This document shows, piece by piece, positions 33,085-41,684 of a stretch of 64,000 bases of DNA. The notes beneath the pieces were generated by a model. The model had not been told where the DNA came from and searched no databases. It saw only the letters and a program-made list of their open reading frames with translations. The position numbers and the translations under genes are program-made. Within the stretch, counting starts at the first letter, position 1. Every line of letters begins with the position of its first letter. Source of the DNA: UBA1757 sp045627385. GTDB lineage: Bacteria > Bacteroidota > Bacteroidia > Bacteroidales > UBA1402. The stretch lies in NCBI GenBank assembly GCA_045627385.1, contig JAZQNO010000028.1:70825-134824 (forward strand). The letters are read 5' to 3'.

Positions 33085-33996
33085 TTAGACAAGACCCAGC
33101 ACCGAACTGATGATGGCTTCACGCACGTAAAGTCCGTTCTGCGCCTGCTGGAAATAATAGGCTTTCGGATTGTCATCGACATCCTGGGAAATCTCGTTGA
33201 CGCGGGGCAGGGGATGGAGGATTTTCAGATTGTCCTTCGAACCGGCCAGCATATCGTTGTGGAGGATGTAGAGGTTTTTGACGCGTTCGTACGACAGCAG
33301 GTCGGTGAACCGTTCCTTCTGTACTCGGGTCATATAGAGAATGTCTGCGACATTGATGATTTCCTCGTTGAAATCGGAAGTTTCGTGGTAGACGATGCCG
33401 TGCTGGCGGCAGAACAGCTTGTATTCGGCAGGCATGGCCAGCTCTTCGGGAGCGACGAAATAGAATTCGGGCTCGAAGTCTTTGAGCGCCATCAGCAGCG
33501 AGTGCACCGTGCGGCCGTATTTCAAGTCGCCGACCATCACGATTTTCAGCTTGTCCAGACGGCCTTGCGTCTTGCGGATGGAATAGAGGTCCAGCAAGGT
33601 CTGGGAAGGATGCTGGTTGGCGCCGTCTCCGGCATTGACGATGGGAACATCCGTCACTTCAGAAGCGTAGCGGGCGGCACCCTCCAGAAAGTGCCTCATA
33701 ATGATGATGTCCGCGTAGTTCGACACCATTTTGATGGTGTCCTTCAAGGTCTCGCCCTTGGTGGAACTGGATGTCGCGGCATCGCTGAAACCGATGACTT
33801 TTCCCCCGAGTCGGTTGACGGCGGTCTCGAAGCTGAGACGGGTGCGGGTGGAAGGTTCGAAAAACAGAGTGGCGGCCACTTTGCCCTGAAGGATGGAACG
33901 GTTGGGCTGAACTTCAAAATCCGCAGCCAGATCGAGGATGTGGAGAATCTGTTCCTTGGAGTAGTCGCTGATGGAAACAAGACTGTTCGAAAACAT
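33085..33996 (-). CDS. pyrB: Aspartate carbamoyltransferase catalytic subunit
   Basis: PyrB joins carbamoyl phosphate and aspartate, the committed step of pyrimidine synthesis. The 303-residue protein has the carbamoyl-phosphate motif FEPSTRTRLSFE, HPSQTLLDLYSI and the aspartate-loop HPLPRVNEIS. The frame is open upstream to 34041; the Met at 33996 (MFSNSLVSISDYSK) fits the family start. A strong promoter lies 26 bases upstream. First gene of pyrB-pyrI-reductase-glyA. Confidence 0.96.
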   Translation of the reverse strand: MFSNSLVSISDYSKEQILHILDLAADFEVQPNRSILQGKVAATLFFEPSTRTRLSFETAVNRLGGKVIGFSDAATSSSTKGETLKDTIKMVSNYADIIIMRHFLEGAARYASEVTDVPIVNAGDGANQHPSQTLLDLYSIRKTQGRLDKLKIVMVGDLKYGRTVHSLLMALKDFEPEFYFVAPEELAMPAEYKLFCRQHGIVYHETSDFNEEIINVADILYMTRVQKERFTDLLSYERVKNLYILHNDMLAGSKDNLKILHPLPRVNEISQDVDDNPKAYYFQQAQNGLYVREAIISSVLGLV

Positions 33997-34021
33997 GGAT
34001 TCCTGATGTGAAAAAGTTTTA

Positions 34022-34053
34022 CAAATGTACGCCGATTGCACAAAAAATCCAAA
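34022..34053 (-). promoter_or_regulatory. Promoter of the pyrB operon
   Basis: On the minus strand TTTG (plus 34050-34053) is followed after exactly 20 bases by TACATTTG (plus 34022-34029), a full Bacteroidota consensus. It ends 26 bases before the pyrB ATG. Confidence 0.8.
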
Positions 34054-34066
34054 GGTAAAAAGGGCT

Positions 34067-34096
34067 ATTTTAACTGATGATTTTTTACTATCTTTG
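34067..34096 (+). promoter_or_regulatory. Promoter of the PBP1A-rseP operon
   Basis: TATCTTTG at 34089-34096 is a perfect -7 element 22 bases before the PBP1A ATG. An imperfect -33 (TTTT near 34068) lies about 18 bases upstream. This and the pyrB promoter fire in opposite directions from the same 120-base gap. Confidence 0.65.
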
Positions 34097-34118
34097 TCAA
34101 TTCCAACGCAATCTTTAT

Positions 34119-36485
34119 ATGACTAAGGAAAAAGTGAAGAATAATCAGGATAAGTCAAAGGCAGTCAAAGTGATAATCATCGTTTTGTGGAGCCTTTTCG
34201 CGCTCGGGTGCGTCAGCGTTTTCGTTGTCTTCTCCCAGATTTCCAAAGGAAAAATCGGCTATATGCCGCCGATTGAGGAACTGGAAAACCCGAAAAACCG
34301 TTTCGCCACGGAAGTCTATTCGGCCGACGGCGAACTGCTGACCACATTTTTCATGGACAGCGACAACCGTGTCTATGTCAGTTACGACCAGCTTTCCCCC
34401 AATCTTGTGAGGGCTCTGATCGCCACGGAAGACTTGCGCTTCACCCAACATTCGGGCATCGATTTCCGTTCGCTTTTCCGTGCCGTCGTCAAACGCGGCA
34501 TTCTGCGCCGCAAGAGCGCCGGCGGCGGCAGCACCATCACCCAGCAGCTGGCCAAGCAGCTCTACACGCCCACAGCGGCCAGTTCCTTCGAACGTCTGCT
34601 GCAGAAACCCATCGAGTGGGTCATCGCCGTGAAACTGGAGCGCTATTATACCAAAGAGGAGATCATCACCATGTATCTCAACAAGTTCGACTTCCTCTAC
34701 AACGCCGTTGGCATCAAGACGGCGTCCAAAGTCTATTTCGACACCACTCCCGACAAGCTCAACATCGAACAGTCGGCCACTCTGGTGGGCATGTTCAAGA
34801 ATCCCTCGCTCTACAATCCGATCCGCCGTCCCGGCAACAGCATCGAACGCCGCAACCTGGTGTTCCACCAGATGGAAAGTGCCGGTTTCATCACCAAAAC
34901 GCAGTGCGATTCCCTTCAGAATCTGCCGCTGGTCACCAATTACCAGCGTGTGGACCACACCGAAGGCCTCGCTCCCTATTTCCGCCAGTATCTGAGGGTG
35001 ATGATGACACACCAGAAGCCGGTCCGCAAGAACTACGCCTCCTGGCAGGACCAGCTGTTCCGCGACGATTCGCTGGCTTGGGAGACCAATCCGCTGTTCG
35101 GCTGGTGCCACAAGAACCAGAAGTCTGACGGAACGGACTACAACATCTACACCGACGGTCTGAAAATCTACACGACCATCGATTCGCGCATGCAGAAGTA
35201 TGCCGAAGAAGCCGTCTACGAGCATATCGCCTGCGACCTCCAGCCCAAGTTCTTCAAGGAGAAGAAGGGGAGAGGCTATGCTCCCTATACCAATAACCTG
35301 ACCGCTCAGGAAGTCGATTCCATCCTCTGGACCAACGCCCGTCAGTCCGAGCGCTGGCGTGTGATGAAGAAAGGCGGAAAAAACGACAGGGAAATCCGTG
35401 AAACCTTTGTCAAGCCTGTGGAAATGGAAGTCTTCACCTACGACGGAATGGTCGATACGGTGATGTCGCCGCTCGATTCCATCCGCTACCACAAACATTT
35501 CCTCAGAGCCGGTTTCATGTCGATGGATCCGTACAACGGCCATGTGAAAGCCTATGTGGGCGGTGTCAGTTTCGTGCCTTTCCAATACGATATGGTCATG
35601 GTCGGCCGCCGTCAGGTGGGCTCCACCATCAAACCCTACCTCTATACGATGGCCATGGAAGAGGGCTTTTCGCCCTGCGATCCCGTCCGCAACGAACCCA
35701 TCACCCTGATGACCGAGACCGGCGAAGCCTGGTCGCCCCGAAACACCGGCAGCAAAAGGGTCGGAGAAGTGGTCAATCTCCGATGGGGACTGGCCAATTC
35801 GAACAACTGGATTTCGGCCTATCTGATGAGCAAGATGTCTCCCTACGCCTTTGTCCGCATGCTCCGTTCCTTCGGCATCAAGGGCCATCTCGAGCCGGTC
35901 TATTCGCTCTGTCTGGGCTCCTGTGAGGTGGGACTCAATGAAATGGTCAGCGCATATACGGCTTTTGTGAACGGAGGCATCAAAGTGGCTCCCCTGATGG
36001 TGACCCGCATCGAAGACAACGACGGCAATGTCATCAGCTACTTCTCGCCGCAGATGTCGGAAGTGTTCAGCGAGGAAACCTGCTACAAGATGCAGACCAT
36101 GCTGCGTGCTGTCATCAACGAGGGCACCGGCGTGCGTGTGCGTCTGCGCTACGGCATCAAAGCCGATATGGGCGGCAAGACCGGCACGACTCAGAACAAC
36201 AGCGACGGCTGGTTCATGGGCTTTACCCCGAAACTGGTGAGCGGTGTCTGGGTGGGCGGCGAAGACCGCGACATCCATTTCGACTACATGGCCGACGGAC
36301 AGGGCGCCAACATGTCGCTGCCCATCTGGGCCCTCTACATGAACAAAGTGTATGCCGACCCCGATCTGGGCTATTCCCAGCGCGACTCTTTCTATATTCC
36401 GGACACCTATCTGAGACCTTGCAGCGAAAGCGTTCGCGAAGTCGAGGAAAATGAAGCTCTGGAAGGACTTTTCGATGATCTGTAA
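34119..36485 (+). CDS. Bifunctional penicillin-binding protein 1A
   Basis: A 788-residue class A PBP that polymerises and cross-links peptidoglycan. After one N-terminal membrane helix (VKVIIIVLWSLFALGCVSV) comes the GT51 domain (about 60-240) with ATEDLRFTQHSGIDF and GGGSTITQQLAKQLYT, then the transpeptidase (about 420-720) with SxxK in GSTIKPYLYTMAME, SNN in ANSNNWISAYL and KTG in GGKTGTTQNNSDGWF. The frame is open upstream to 34077, but the ATG at 34119 follows the promoter and gives a normal cytoplasmic N-terminus (MTKEKVKNNQDKSK). First gene of a long envelope operon. Confidence 0.95.
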   Translation: MTKEKVKNNQDKSKAVKVIIIVLWSLFALGCVSVFVVFSQISKGKIGYMPPIEELENPKNRFATEVYSADGELLTTFFMDSDNRVYVSYDQLSPNLVRALIATEDLRFTQHSGIDFRSLFRAVVKRGILRRKSAGGGSTITQQLAKQLYTPTAASSFERLLQKPIEWVIAVKLERYYTKEEIITMYLNKFDFLYNAVGIKTASKVYFDTTPDKLNIEQSATLVGMFKNPSLYNPIRRPGNSIERRNLVFHQMESAGFITKTQCDSLQNLPLVTNYQRVDHTEGLAPYFRQYLRVMMTHQKPVRKNYASWQDQLFRDDSLAWETNPLFGWCHKNQKSDGTDYNIYTDGLKIYTTIDSRMQKYAEEAVYEHIACDLQPKFFKEKKGRGYAPYTNNLTAQEVDSILWTNARQSERWRVMKKGGKNDREIRETFVKPVEMEVFTYDGMVDTVMSPLDSIRYHKHFLRAGFMSMDPYNGHVKAYVGGVSFVPFQYDMVMVGRRQVGSTIKPYLYTMAMEEGFSPCDPVRNEPITLMTETGEAWSPRNTGSKRVGEVVNLRWGLANSNNWISAYLMSKMSPYAFVRMLRSFGIKGHLEPVYSLCLGSCEVGLNEMVSAYTAFVNGGIKVAPLMVTRIEDNDGNVISYFSPQMSEVFSEETCYKMQTMLRAVINEGTGVRVRLRYGIKADMGGKTGTTQNNSDGWFMGFTPKLVSGVWVGGEDRDIHFDYMADGQGANMSLPIWALYMNKVYADPDLGYSQRDSFYIPDTYLRPCSESVREVEENEALEGLFDDL

Positions 36486-36489
36486 GCCG

Positions 36490-36945
36490 ATGGAAAGCCG
36501 TGTTGAAAAAGCCGTGGAACTCTTCCACTCGGGATACAACTGTTCGCAGGCAGTGGTCGGCGCTTATGCCGATCTGTTCGGTCTGGATACGGAAACCGCT
36601 CTTCGTCTTTCCGCCTCCTTCGGCGGCGGCATGGGCCGCATGCGTCTGGTGTGCGGTGCCGTCAGCGGTATGATGATGGTCAACGGGCTGGCCAACGGCT
36701 CTGCCGATGCGGGCGACCAGGAGGCCAAGAAGGCCAATTACGCCAAAGTCCAGTATCTGGCCAATCTGTTCCGCGAACAAAACGGGTCGATCATCTGTCG
36801 CGAACTGCTTGAAGGCAGCGGCAATCAGGCTTCCACTCATGCCGATCCTTCGGCGCGTACGGCGGAATACTATCGCAAACGCCCATGTGCGGAATATGTC
36901 CGTTGTTGCGCACAATTAGTTGAAAACGAGATATTAAACAAATAG
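36490..36945 (+). CDS. C_GCAxxG_C_C family redox-type protein
   Basis: A 151-residue protein with spaced cysteines: GYNCSQAVVGAYADLFG, then GGGMGRMRLVCGAVSGMMM, then RPCAEYVRCCAQLVE. The middle motif is that of the C_GCAxxG_C_C family, in which the Cys residues may bind a metal or redox cofactor; the family's role is unknown. Start codons at 36451, 36475 and 36490 are in frame. The last one follows the PBP1A stop by five bases and gives MESRVEKAVELFHSGYNC, the usual family start, so it is chosen. Confidence 0.82.
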   Translation: MESRVEKAVELFHSGYNCSQAVVGAYADLFGLDTETALRLSASFGGGMGRMRLVCGAVSGMMMVNGLANGSADAGDQEAKKANYAKVQYLANLFREQNGSIICRELLEGSGNQASTHADPSARTAEYYRKRPCAEYVRCCAQLVENEILNK

Positions 36946-36947
36946 AA

Positions 36948-37664
36948 ATGCCTGTAATATTATCGATAGAAAGTTCCACTTCGGCCTGTTCTGTCGCCCT
37001 GAGCGGCGACGGGAAAGTCCTTTTTGAACAATTCTCAGCCCAAGGCACATCGCATGCGTCCTTGCTGGGAACCTATGTGGACAAGGCTTTGGCTTTCGCC
37101 GAGGAGAAGGGCCTTTCCCTCGACGCGGTGGCTGTGAGCAGCGGTCCGGGTTCCTACACCGGTCTGCGCATCGGCGTGTCGATGGCCAAAGGAATCGCTT
37201 ACGCCCGTCAGATTCCGCTGATCGGCGTGCCGAGCCTGCGGGTGCTGGCTCAGGCCTTCAGCGGCTGTCAGGACAATGTCTGGCTGTGTCCGATGATTGA
37301 TGCCCGCCGCATGGAAGTCTATACGGCGCTTTTCACTCCCGACATGCGGCAGGAAACCGATGTCCAGGCTCTGGTGGTGGATGCGGACAGTTTCTCCGAC
37401 ATCCCTGCCGGCAAACAGCTGTGGCTTATGGGCGACGGCGCCTCCAAATGCATTCCGGTCATCAGCCGGCCGGATGCGTTCCTCAAGGAAACCGAAATGA
37501 AGGCCTCCCGGATGGTCTGCGCTGCGGAAGAGGCTTTCGCCGCCGGCCGTTTCGAAGACGTGGCCTATTTCGAACCTTTCTATCTGAAAGATTTTCAAGC
37601 AAGTGTCCCCACCAAACTAAACGATGTCATCAATGGAAAAAACTCACGCTGTCATGCAGGTTGA
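36948..37664 (+). CDS. tsaB: tRNA threonylcarbamoyladenosine biosynthesis protein TsaB
   Basis: TsaB partners TsaD in the t6A37 modification of ANN-decoding tRNAs. The 238-residue protein has the ASKHA-type N-terminus ILSIESSTSACSVAL, followed by SSGPGSYTGLRIGVSMAKGIAYA, which is the diagnostic TsaB motif. It does not carry the metal-binding His pair of TsaD. It lies two bases after the previous gene and overlaps the next by about 30 bases, so all are one transcript. Confidence 0.93.
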   Translation: MPVILSIESSTSACSVALSGDGKVLFEQFSAQGTSHASLLGTYVDKALAFAEEKGLSLDAVAVSSGPGSYTGLRIGVSMAKGIAYARQIPLIGVPSLRVLAQAFSGCQDNVWLCPMIDARRMEVYTALFTPDMRQETDVQALVVDADSFSDIPAGKQLWLMGDGASKCIPVISRPDAFLKETEMKASRMVCAAEEAFAAGRFEDVAYFEPFYLKDFQASVPTKLNDVINGKNSRCHAG

Positions 37665-38250
37665 CGAACTGCAGTACAATACCCAACTCTCTCACATGAC
37701 TCTGCCCGAATACGGGCGCAACGTTCAGCGCATGGTCGACTATGCGCTGACCCTCGAGGACCGTGAGGAGCGCAACCGTTGCGCCCGCACCATCGTGCGC
37801 ATCATGGGCAACATGTTCCCTCATCTTCGTGACGTGCCCGATTTCAACCACAAGTTGTGGGACCATCTTGCCATCATGGCCGATTTCAAACTGGACATCG
37901 ATTATCCGGTCGAACCGGTACAGCCCGACAATCTGTTGAGCCGCCCGGAAAAGGTGCCTTATCAGAACCGGCCCTGCAAGGTGCGCCATTACGGCCATCT
38001 GGTGGAAGATCTGATTGCCAGGACGAGCGAGATGGAGGAAGGTCCCGAAAAGGAACGCCTCATTTCGATGATTGCCAACCACATGAAGAAGAGTTTCCTT
38101 GCCATGAACAAGGAATCGGCAGAAGACCGGAAGATTTTCGAAGATCTGCTGCGCCTTTCGGATGGCAAGATAAAGGTCGAAGAAGGTCAGGTCCAGCTGA
38201 CCGAGGCCTTCGAACCCGTCAACAGAAGTTCCAAAAAACGCCGTAAATAA
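37633..38250 (+). CDS. DUF4290 family protein
   Basis: A 205-residue cytoplasmic protein of the Bacteroidota-specific DUF4290 family. The conserved part is LQYNTQLSHMTLPEYGRNVQRMVDYAL, then DREERNRCARTIVRIMGNMFPHL and FNHKLWDHLAIMADF. A basic C-terminus (SSKKRRK) is typical. Function unknown. Starts at 37624, 37633 and 37654 are in frame; 37633 (MEKTHAV) is preferred by comparison with relatives, giving an overlap with the end of tsaB. It precedes murA in many Bacteroidales, as here. Confidence 0.85.
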   Translation: MEKTHAVMQVDELQYNTQLSHMTLPEYGRNVQRMVDYALTLEDREERNRCARTIVRIMGNMFPHLRDVPDFNHKLWDHLAIMADFKLDIDYPVEPVQPDNLLSRPEKVPYQNRPCKVRHYGHLVEDLIARTSEMEEGPEKERLISMIANHMKKSFLAMNKESAEDRKIFEDLLRLSDGKIKVEEGQVQLTEAFEPVNRSSKKRRK

Positions 38251-38258
38251 GCCGCTTT

Positions 38259-39563
38259 ATGTCATCATTCATCATCGAGGGAGGACACCGCCTCAAAGGC
38301 AGCATCAAGCCGCAGGGCGCCAAGAACGAAGCGCTCCAACTGCTCTGTGCCGTTCTGCTGACCGACGAGAAGGTCTATATCGACAACATTCCCGACATTC
38401 TGGATATCAACAATCTGATATCGCTTCTTCAGGACCTTGGCGTGAAGGCCGAACAACTTTCTCCCGGCAACTGGTGCTTCCAGGCCGACCAGGTCGACTT
38501 GGACCAGCTCCATACGGAGTCTTTCTTCAACAAGACGTCTTCGCTGCGCGGTTCGGTGATGATGGTCGGCCCGCTGACGGCCCGTTTCGGCTATGCGCTG
38601 GTGGCCAAACCCGGTGGCGACAAGATCGGACGCCGCCGCTTGGACACGCACTTCACCGGCATTCAGAAACTGGGCGCAAAGTTCGAATTCAACGCCGGAC
38701 AGAGTTGCTACGAAGTGCGCGCCGAACGTCTGAAAGGATGCTATATGCTTCTCGACGAAGCCTCAGTGACCGGTACGGCCAACATCCTGATGGCCGCCGT
38801 TCTGGCCGAAGGCACGACCACCATCTACAACGCGGCCTGCGAACCCTATATCCAGCAGCTTTGCCGTATGCTCAACCAGATGGGCGCGCACATCGGCGGC
38901 GTGGGCAGCAACCTGCTCACCATTGAGGGCGTCTCCCGTCTGCACGGTTGCCACATGACGCTTCTGCCCGACATGATCGAAGTGGGCAGTTTCATCGGCA
39001 TCGCCGCCATGACCGGTTCGGAACTAACCATTCAGAATGTCTCCTATGACGATTTGGGCATCATCCCATACAGTTTCCAGCGATTGGGCATAAAGATGGA
39101 AAGAAGGGGAGACGACCTGTTCATTCCGGCTCAGGACCACTACACGATAGACACTTTCATCGACGGTTCCATCATGACCATCGCCGACGCTCCCTGGCCG
39201 GGTCTGACTCCCGACCTGCTCAGCGTGATGCTGGTCGTGGCCACTCAGGCCAAGGGCTGCGTGCTCATCCATCAGAAAATGTTCGAAAGCCGCCTGTTCT
39301 TTGTGGACAAGCTCATCGACATGGGCGCCCAGATCATTCTCTGCGATCCGCACCGCGCCACGGTCATCGGTCTGGACCACACGCAGGTGCTGCGTCCGGC
39401 GGTGATGTCTTCGCCGGATATCCGTGCCGGCATCGCGCTGCTGATTGCCGCCATGTCGGCCGACGGTCAGAGCCGGATAAACAATATCGAACAGATTGAC
39501 CGCGGGTACCAGCGCATCGACGAGCGTCTGAATGCCCTCGGCGCACATATCGTCCGCCAATGA
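38259..39563 (+). CDS. murA: UDP-N-acetylglucosamine 1-carboxyvinyltransferase, aspartate type
   Basis: MurA adds enolpyruvate to UDP-GlcNAc, the first committed step of peptidoglycan synthesis. The 434-residue protein has the N-terminal KPQGAKNEALQLLCA, the catalytic loop AKPGGDKIGRRRLDTH, DEASVTGTANILMAAV and PDLLSVMLVVATQA. In the loop the residue equal to E. coli Cys115 is Asp121. MurA with Asp there is active but not alkylated by fosfomycin, as known for mycobacteria and chlamydiae, so intrinsic fosfomycin resistance is predicted. Eight bases after DUF4290, overlapping rimM by ATGA. Confidence 0.96.
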   Translation: MSSFIIEGGHRLKGSIKPQGAKNEALQLLCAVLLTDEKVYIDNIPDILDINNLISLLQDLGVKAEQLSPGNWCFQADQVDLDQLHTESFFNKTSSLRGSVMMVGPLTARFGYALVAKPGGDKIGRRRLDTHFTGIQKLGAKFEFNAGQSCYEVRAERLKGCYMLLDEASVTGTANILMAAVLAEGTTTIYNAACEPYIQQLCRMLNQMGAHIGGVGSNLLTIEGVSRLHGCHMTLLPDMIEVGSFIGIAAMTGSELTIQNVSYDDLGIIPYSFQRLGIKMERRGDDLFIPAQDHYTIDTFIDGSIMTIADAPWPGLTPDLLSVMLVVATQAKGCVLIHQKMFESRLFFVDKLIDMGAQIILCDPHRATVIGLDHTQVLRPAVMSSPDIRAGIALLIAAMSADGQSRINNIEQIDRGYQRIDERLNALGAHIVRQ

Positions 39564-40084
39564 TCGCCAGGGAAGATGTCATACAGATAGGTCGTCTGCA
39601 CAAGCCTCACGGGATTGCCGGCGAACTTGGAATGTCGTTCACGAACGATGTGTTCGACAGCGAAGGCATCGACTGCTGGCTGGTCGACATCGACGGCATT
39701 CTGGTGCCGTTTTTCCCCGAATCCTACCGTTTCCGCAGCGATTCGACGCTTCTGGTCAAATTCGATGACGTCAACGACGAAAAGCAGGCCAAACAGCTTT
39801 CCGAAAGGGATGTGTTCCTGCTCAAGAAAGGATTGCCTGAAATGGAGGAAGAACTTGTCTGGCAGCATCTTGTCGGGTATCAGGTATACGACGTGAATGC
39901 GGACCGCATGCTCGGCATCGTCAGTGCTGTGGACGACAGCACGGCCAATGTGCTGCTGGAAGTGACGGACGGTGAGAATCGCCTCATCCTGCCTGCCGCC
40001 GAAGAACTTATCGAAGAACTGTCGTTTGATGAGCGGACGCTGTCCATGCGTCTGCCCGAAGGACTTGCCGATATCAACCTATGA
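39560..40084 (+). CDS. rimM: 16S rRNA processing protein RimM
   Basis: RimM helps mature the 16S rRNA 3' domain in the 30S subunit and binds protein S19. The 174-residue protein has the N-terminal barrel start IQIGRLHKPHGIAGELGMSF and the later LSERDVFLLKKGLPE and the PRC-type C-terminal barrel with LVGYQVYDVNADRMLGIVSAV and a final LILPAAEELIEEL. It is translation-coupled to murA upstream and to the ABC gene downstream, both by ATGA. It lacks the usual trmD and rpsP neighbours, as in other Bacteroidales. Confidence 0.93.
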   Translation: MIAREDVIQIGRLHKPHGIAGELGMSFTNDVFDSEGIDCWLVDIDGILVPFFPESYRFRSDSTLLVKFDDVNDEKQAKQLSERDVFLLKKGLPEMEEELVWQHLVGYQVYDVNADRMLGIVSAVDDSTANVLLEVTDGENRLILPAAEELIEELSFDERTLSMRLPEGLADINL

Positions 40085-40857
40085 TCAGTCTGCGCTCTCT
40101 CGACATCGGTTACCGGCAGGGCAACGTCCCTGTATACGTCCAGCGGAATCTGAATCTCACGCTGGAACCGGCTCGGCTCGTTTCGCTGCTCGGCCCCAAC
40201 GGCTGCGGCAAATCGACCCTTTTGTGCAGCCTGTGCGGTCTGTTGCCGGTCTTGGGGGGTGAGGTGCTCTTCGATGGCGTATCCCTGTCGGAAATGAGTC
40301 TGGAAAAACGGGCGAGGACATTTGCGCTGGTGCTGACACAGAATCCCGACATCGCTTATTGTACGGTGGCCCAACTGGTGGCCATGGGGCGCTGTCCCTA
40401 CACCGGGCGTTTCGGCCGACTGAGCGCCGCAGACCGTCGGAAGGTGGGAGAAGTGATGGAACAGGTCCACATTTCCCATCTGGCAGACAAGCAGGTAAGG
40501 GAGATATCCGATGGAGAGCGTCAGCGGACGATGATTGCCAAAGCCTTGGCTCAGGATACCTCCGTCATTTTTTTGGACGAGCCGACGTCGCACCTCGATC
40601 TGCCCAACCGGGTCGAAGTGACCGTTCTGCTGGCCCGCCTGGCCCGCGAAACGGGAAAAAGCATACTCATTTCCTCCCACGACTTGGAACTTTCGCTCCA
40701 AGTCTCGGACAGCATCTGGCTGATGCGTCCCCAACAGGGTGGAGTCGAGGAGGGGAGTCCCGCCTGCCTATTGGCAGGTGGAGCAATTCAGTCTGATTTT
40801 GAAAATCCGTTTTTCCACATCGGAACCGATGGGAAAATACAGTATGAACAAATATGA
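40081..40857 (+). CDS. Orphan ABC transporter ATP-binding protein, FecE/BtuD-like
   Basis: The 258-residue ATPase has Walker A LLGPNGCGKSTLL, a Q-loop at LVLTQNPDIAYCTV, signature EISDGERQRTMIAKAL, Walker B VIFLDEPTSHLD and switch His in LISSHDLELS. It is closest in look to ATPases of iron-siderophore, heme or cobalamin importers. The signature reads SDGE instead of the common SGGE; this form is seen in FecE-like proteins of Bacteroidota. No permease or binding protein gene is next to it; those must be elsewhere. It lies in the rimM-M23 peptidase run with ATGA overlaps at both ends. Confidence 0.88.
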   Translation: MISLRSLDIGYRQGNVPVYVQRNLNLTLEPARLVSLLGPNGCGKSTLLCSLCGLLPVLGGEVLFDGVSLSEMSLEKRARTFALVLTQNPDIAYCTVAQLVAMGRCPYTGRFGRLSAADRRKVGEVMEQVHISHLADKQVREISDGERQRTMIAKALAQDTSVIFLDEPTSHLDLPNRVEVTVLLARLARETGKSILISSHDLELSLQVSDSIWLMRPQQGGVEEGSPACLLAGGAIQSDFENPFFHIGTDGKIQYEQI

Positions 40858-41684
40858 ACAAGAAAAAAGAAAGCCGAAAGTTTTATCGATTCAATGTGCT
40901 GAATGACAGTACATTCGAAACCATCTTTACGGTGCGCGGCACCAAGGCCAGATTTGTCGTCCTGCTGGTGGCCGGGGTCGTGTGTCTGTTTGTGCTTTTC
41001 TATCTGCTGGTTTTCGGAACGCCTGTCCGTAAGCTGATGCCCGGATACCTCGATCCCAAACTGAAACAGCAGGTCGTTTCCGACGCCATCCGTCTGGACT
41101 CGCTGACCGAAGCGCTGGAAAAGCAGGACAATTACCTGATGGTGGTCAAAGCGCTGTTTTCGGGCGAATACGATGTGGATTCCACCTTCAACATGGATTC
41201 GATCGCATTCAAGCAGGGTGCTCTGAAAGACGCTTCCGAGCGAGAAAAGGAGTTTCGTGCGAAGTATGAGGAAAGCGAAAAGTACAACCTCACTGCTTTC
41301 AACAGCCAGATACAGACCGACGGCATCCTCTTCTACACGCCGGCCAAGGGAAAGATTGTGACGCCATACAGCGCACAAGAGCATCATTTCGGCATCGACG
41401 TGAGCGTGTCGGGCGGACAGGCAGTGCTTTCGGTACTGGACGGACAGGTGCTGTTTGCCGGATATACGCCCGATTATGAATACATTGTCATTGTCCAACA
41501 TCACAATGACTTCGTTTCCGTCTACCGGCAACTCAACGAACTGCTCAAGAAAGAGGGCGAAAAGGTGAATGCCGGCGAGGCGCTGGCATTTGTCAGCCGC
41601 GGACAGAACAGCATTCCCCACCTCCATTTCGAACTCTGGTACAAAGGCCATCCGCTCAATCCGGAAGAGTACATTTCATTCTGA
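40854..41684 (+). CDS. M23 family membrane-anchored peptidoglycan peptidase
   Basis: The 276-residue protein has an N-terminal basic segment, one membrane helix (FVVLLVAGVVCLFVLFYLLVF) and a periplasmic part with a coiled stretch (about 60-140) and a LytM domain (about 150-276). The zinc site is visible: His and Asp in EHHFGIDVSVSGGQAVLS and the HxH in IPHLHFELW. This is an endopeptidase that cuts peptidoglycan peptides, or an activator of amidases. It is next to dxr and rseP as in many Bacteroidales. Confidence 0.92.
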   Translation: MNKKKESRKFYRFNVLNDSTFETIFTVRGTKARFVVLLVAGVVCLFVLFYLLVFGTPVRKLMPGYLDPKLKQQVVSDAIRLDSLTEALEKQDNYLMVVKALFSGEYDVDSTFNMDSIAFKQGALKDASEREKEFRAKYEESEKYNLTAFNSQIQTDGILFYTPAKGKIVTPYSAQEHHFGIDVSVSGGQAVLSVLDGQVLFAGYTPDYEYIVIVQHHNDFVSVYRQLNELLKKEGEKVNAGEALAFVSRGQNSIPHLHFELWYKGHPLNPEEYISF

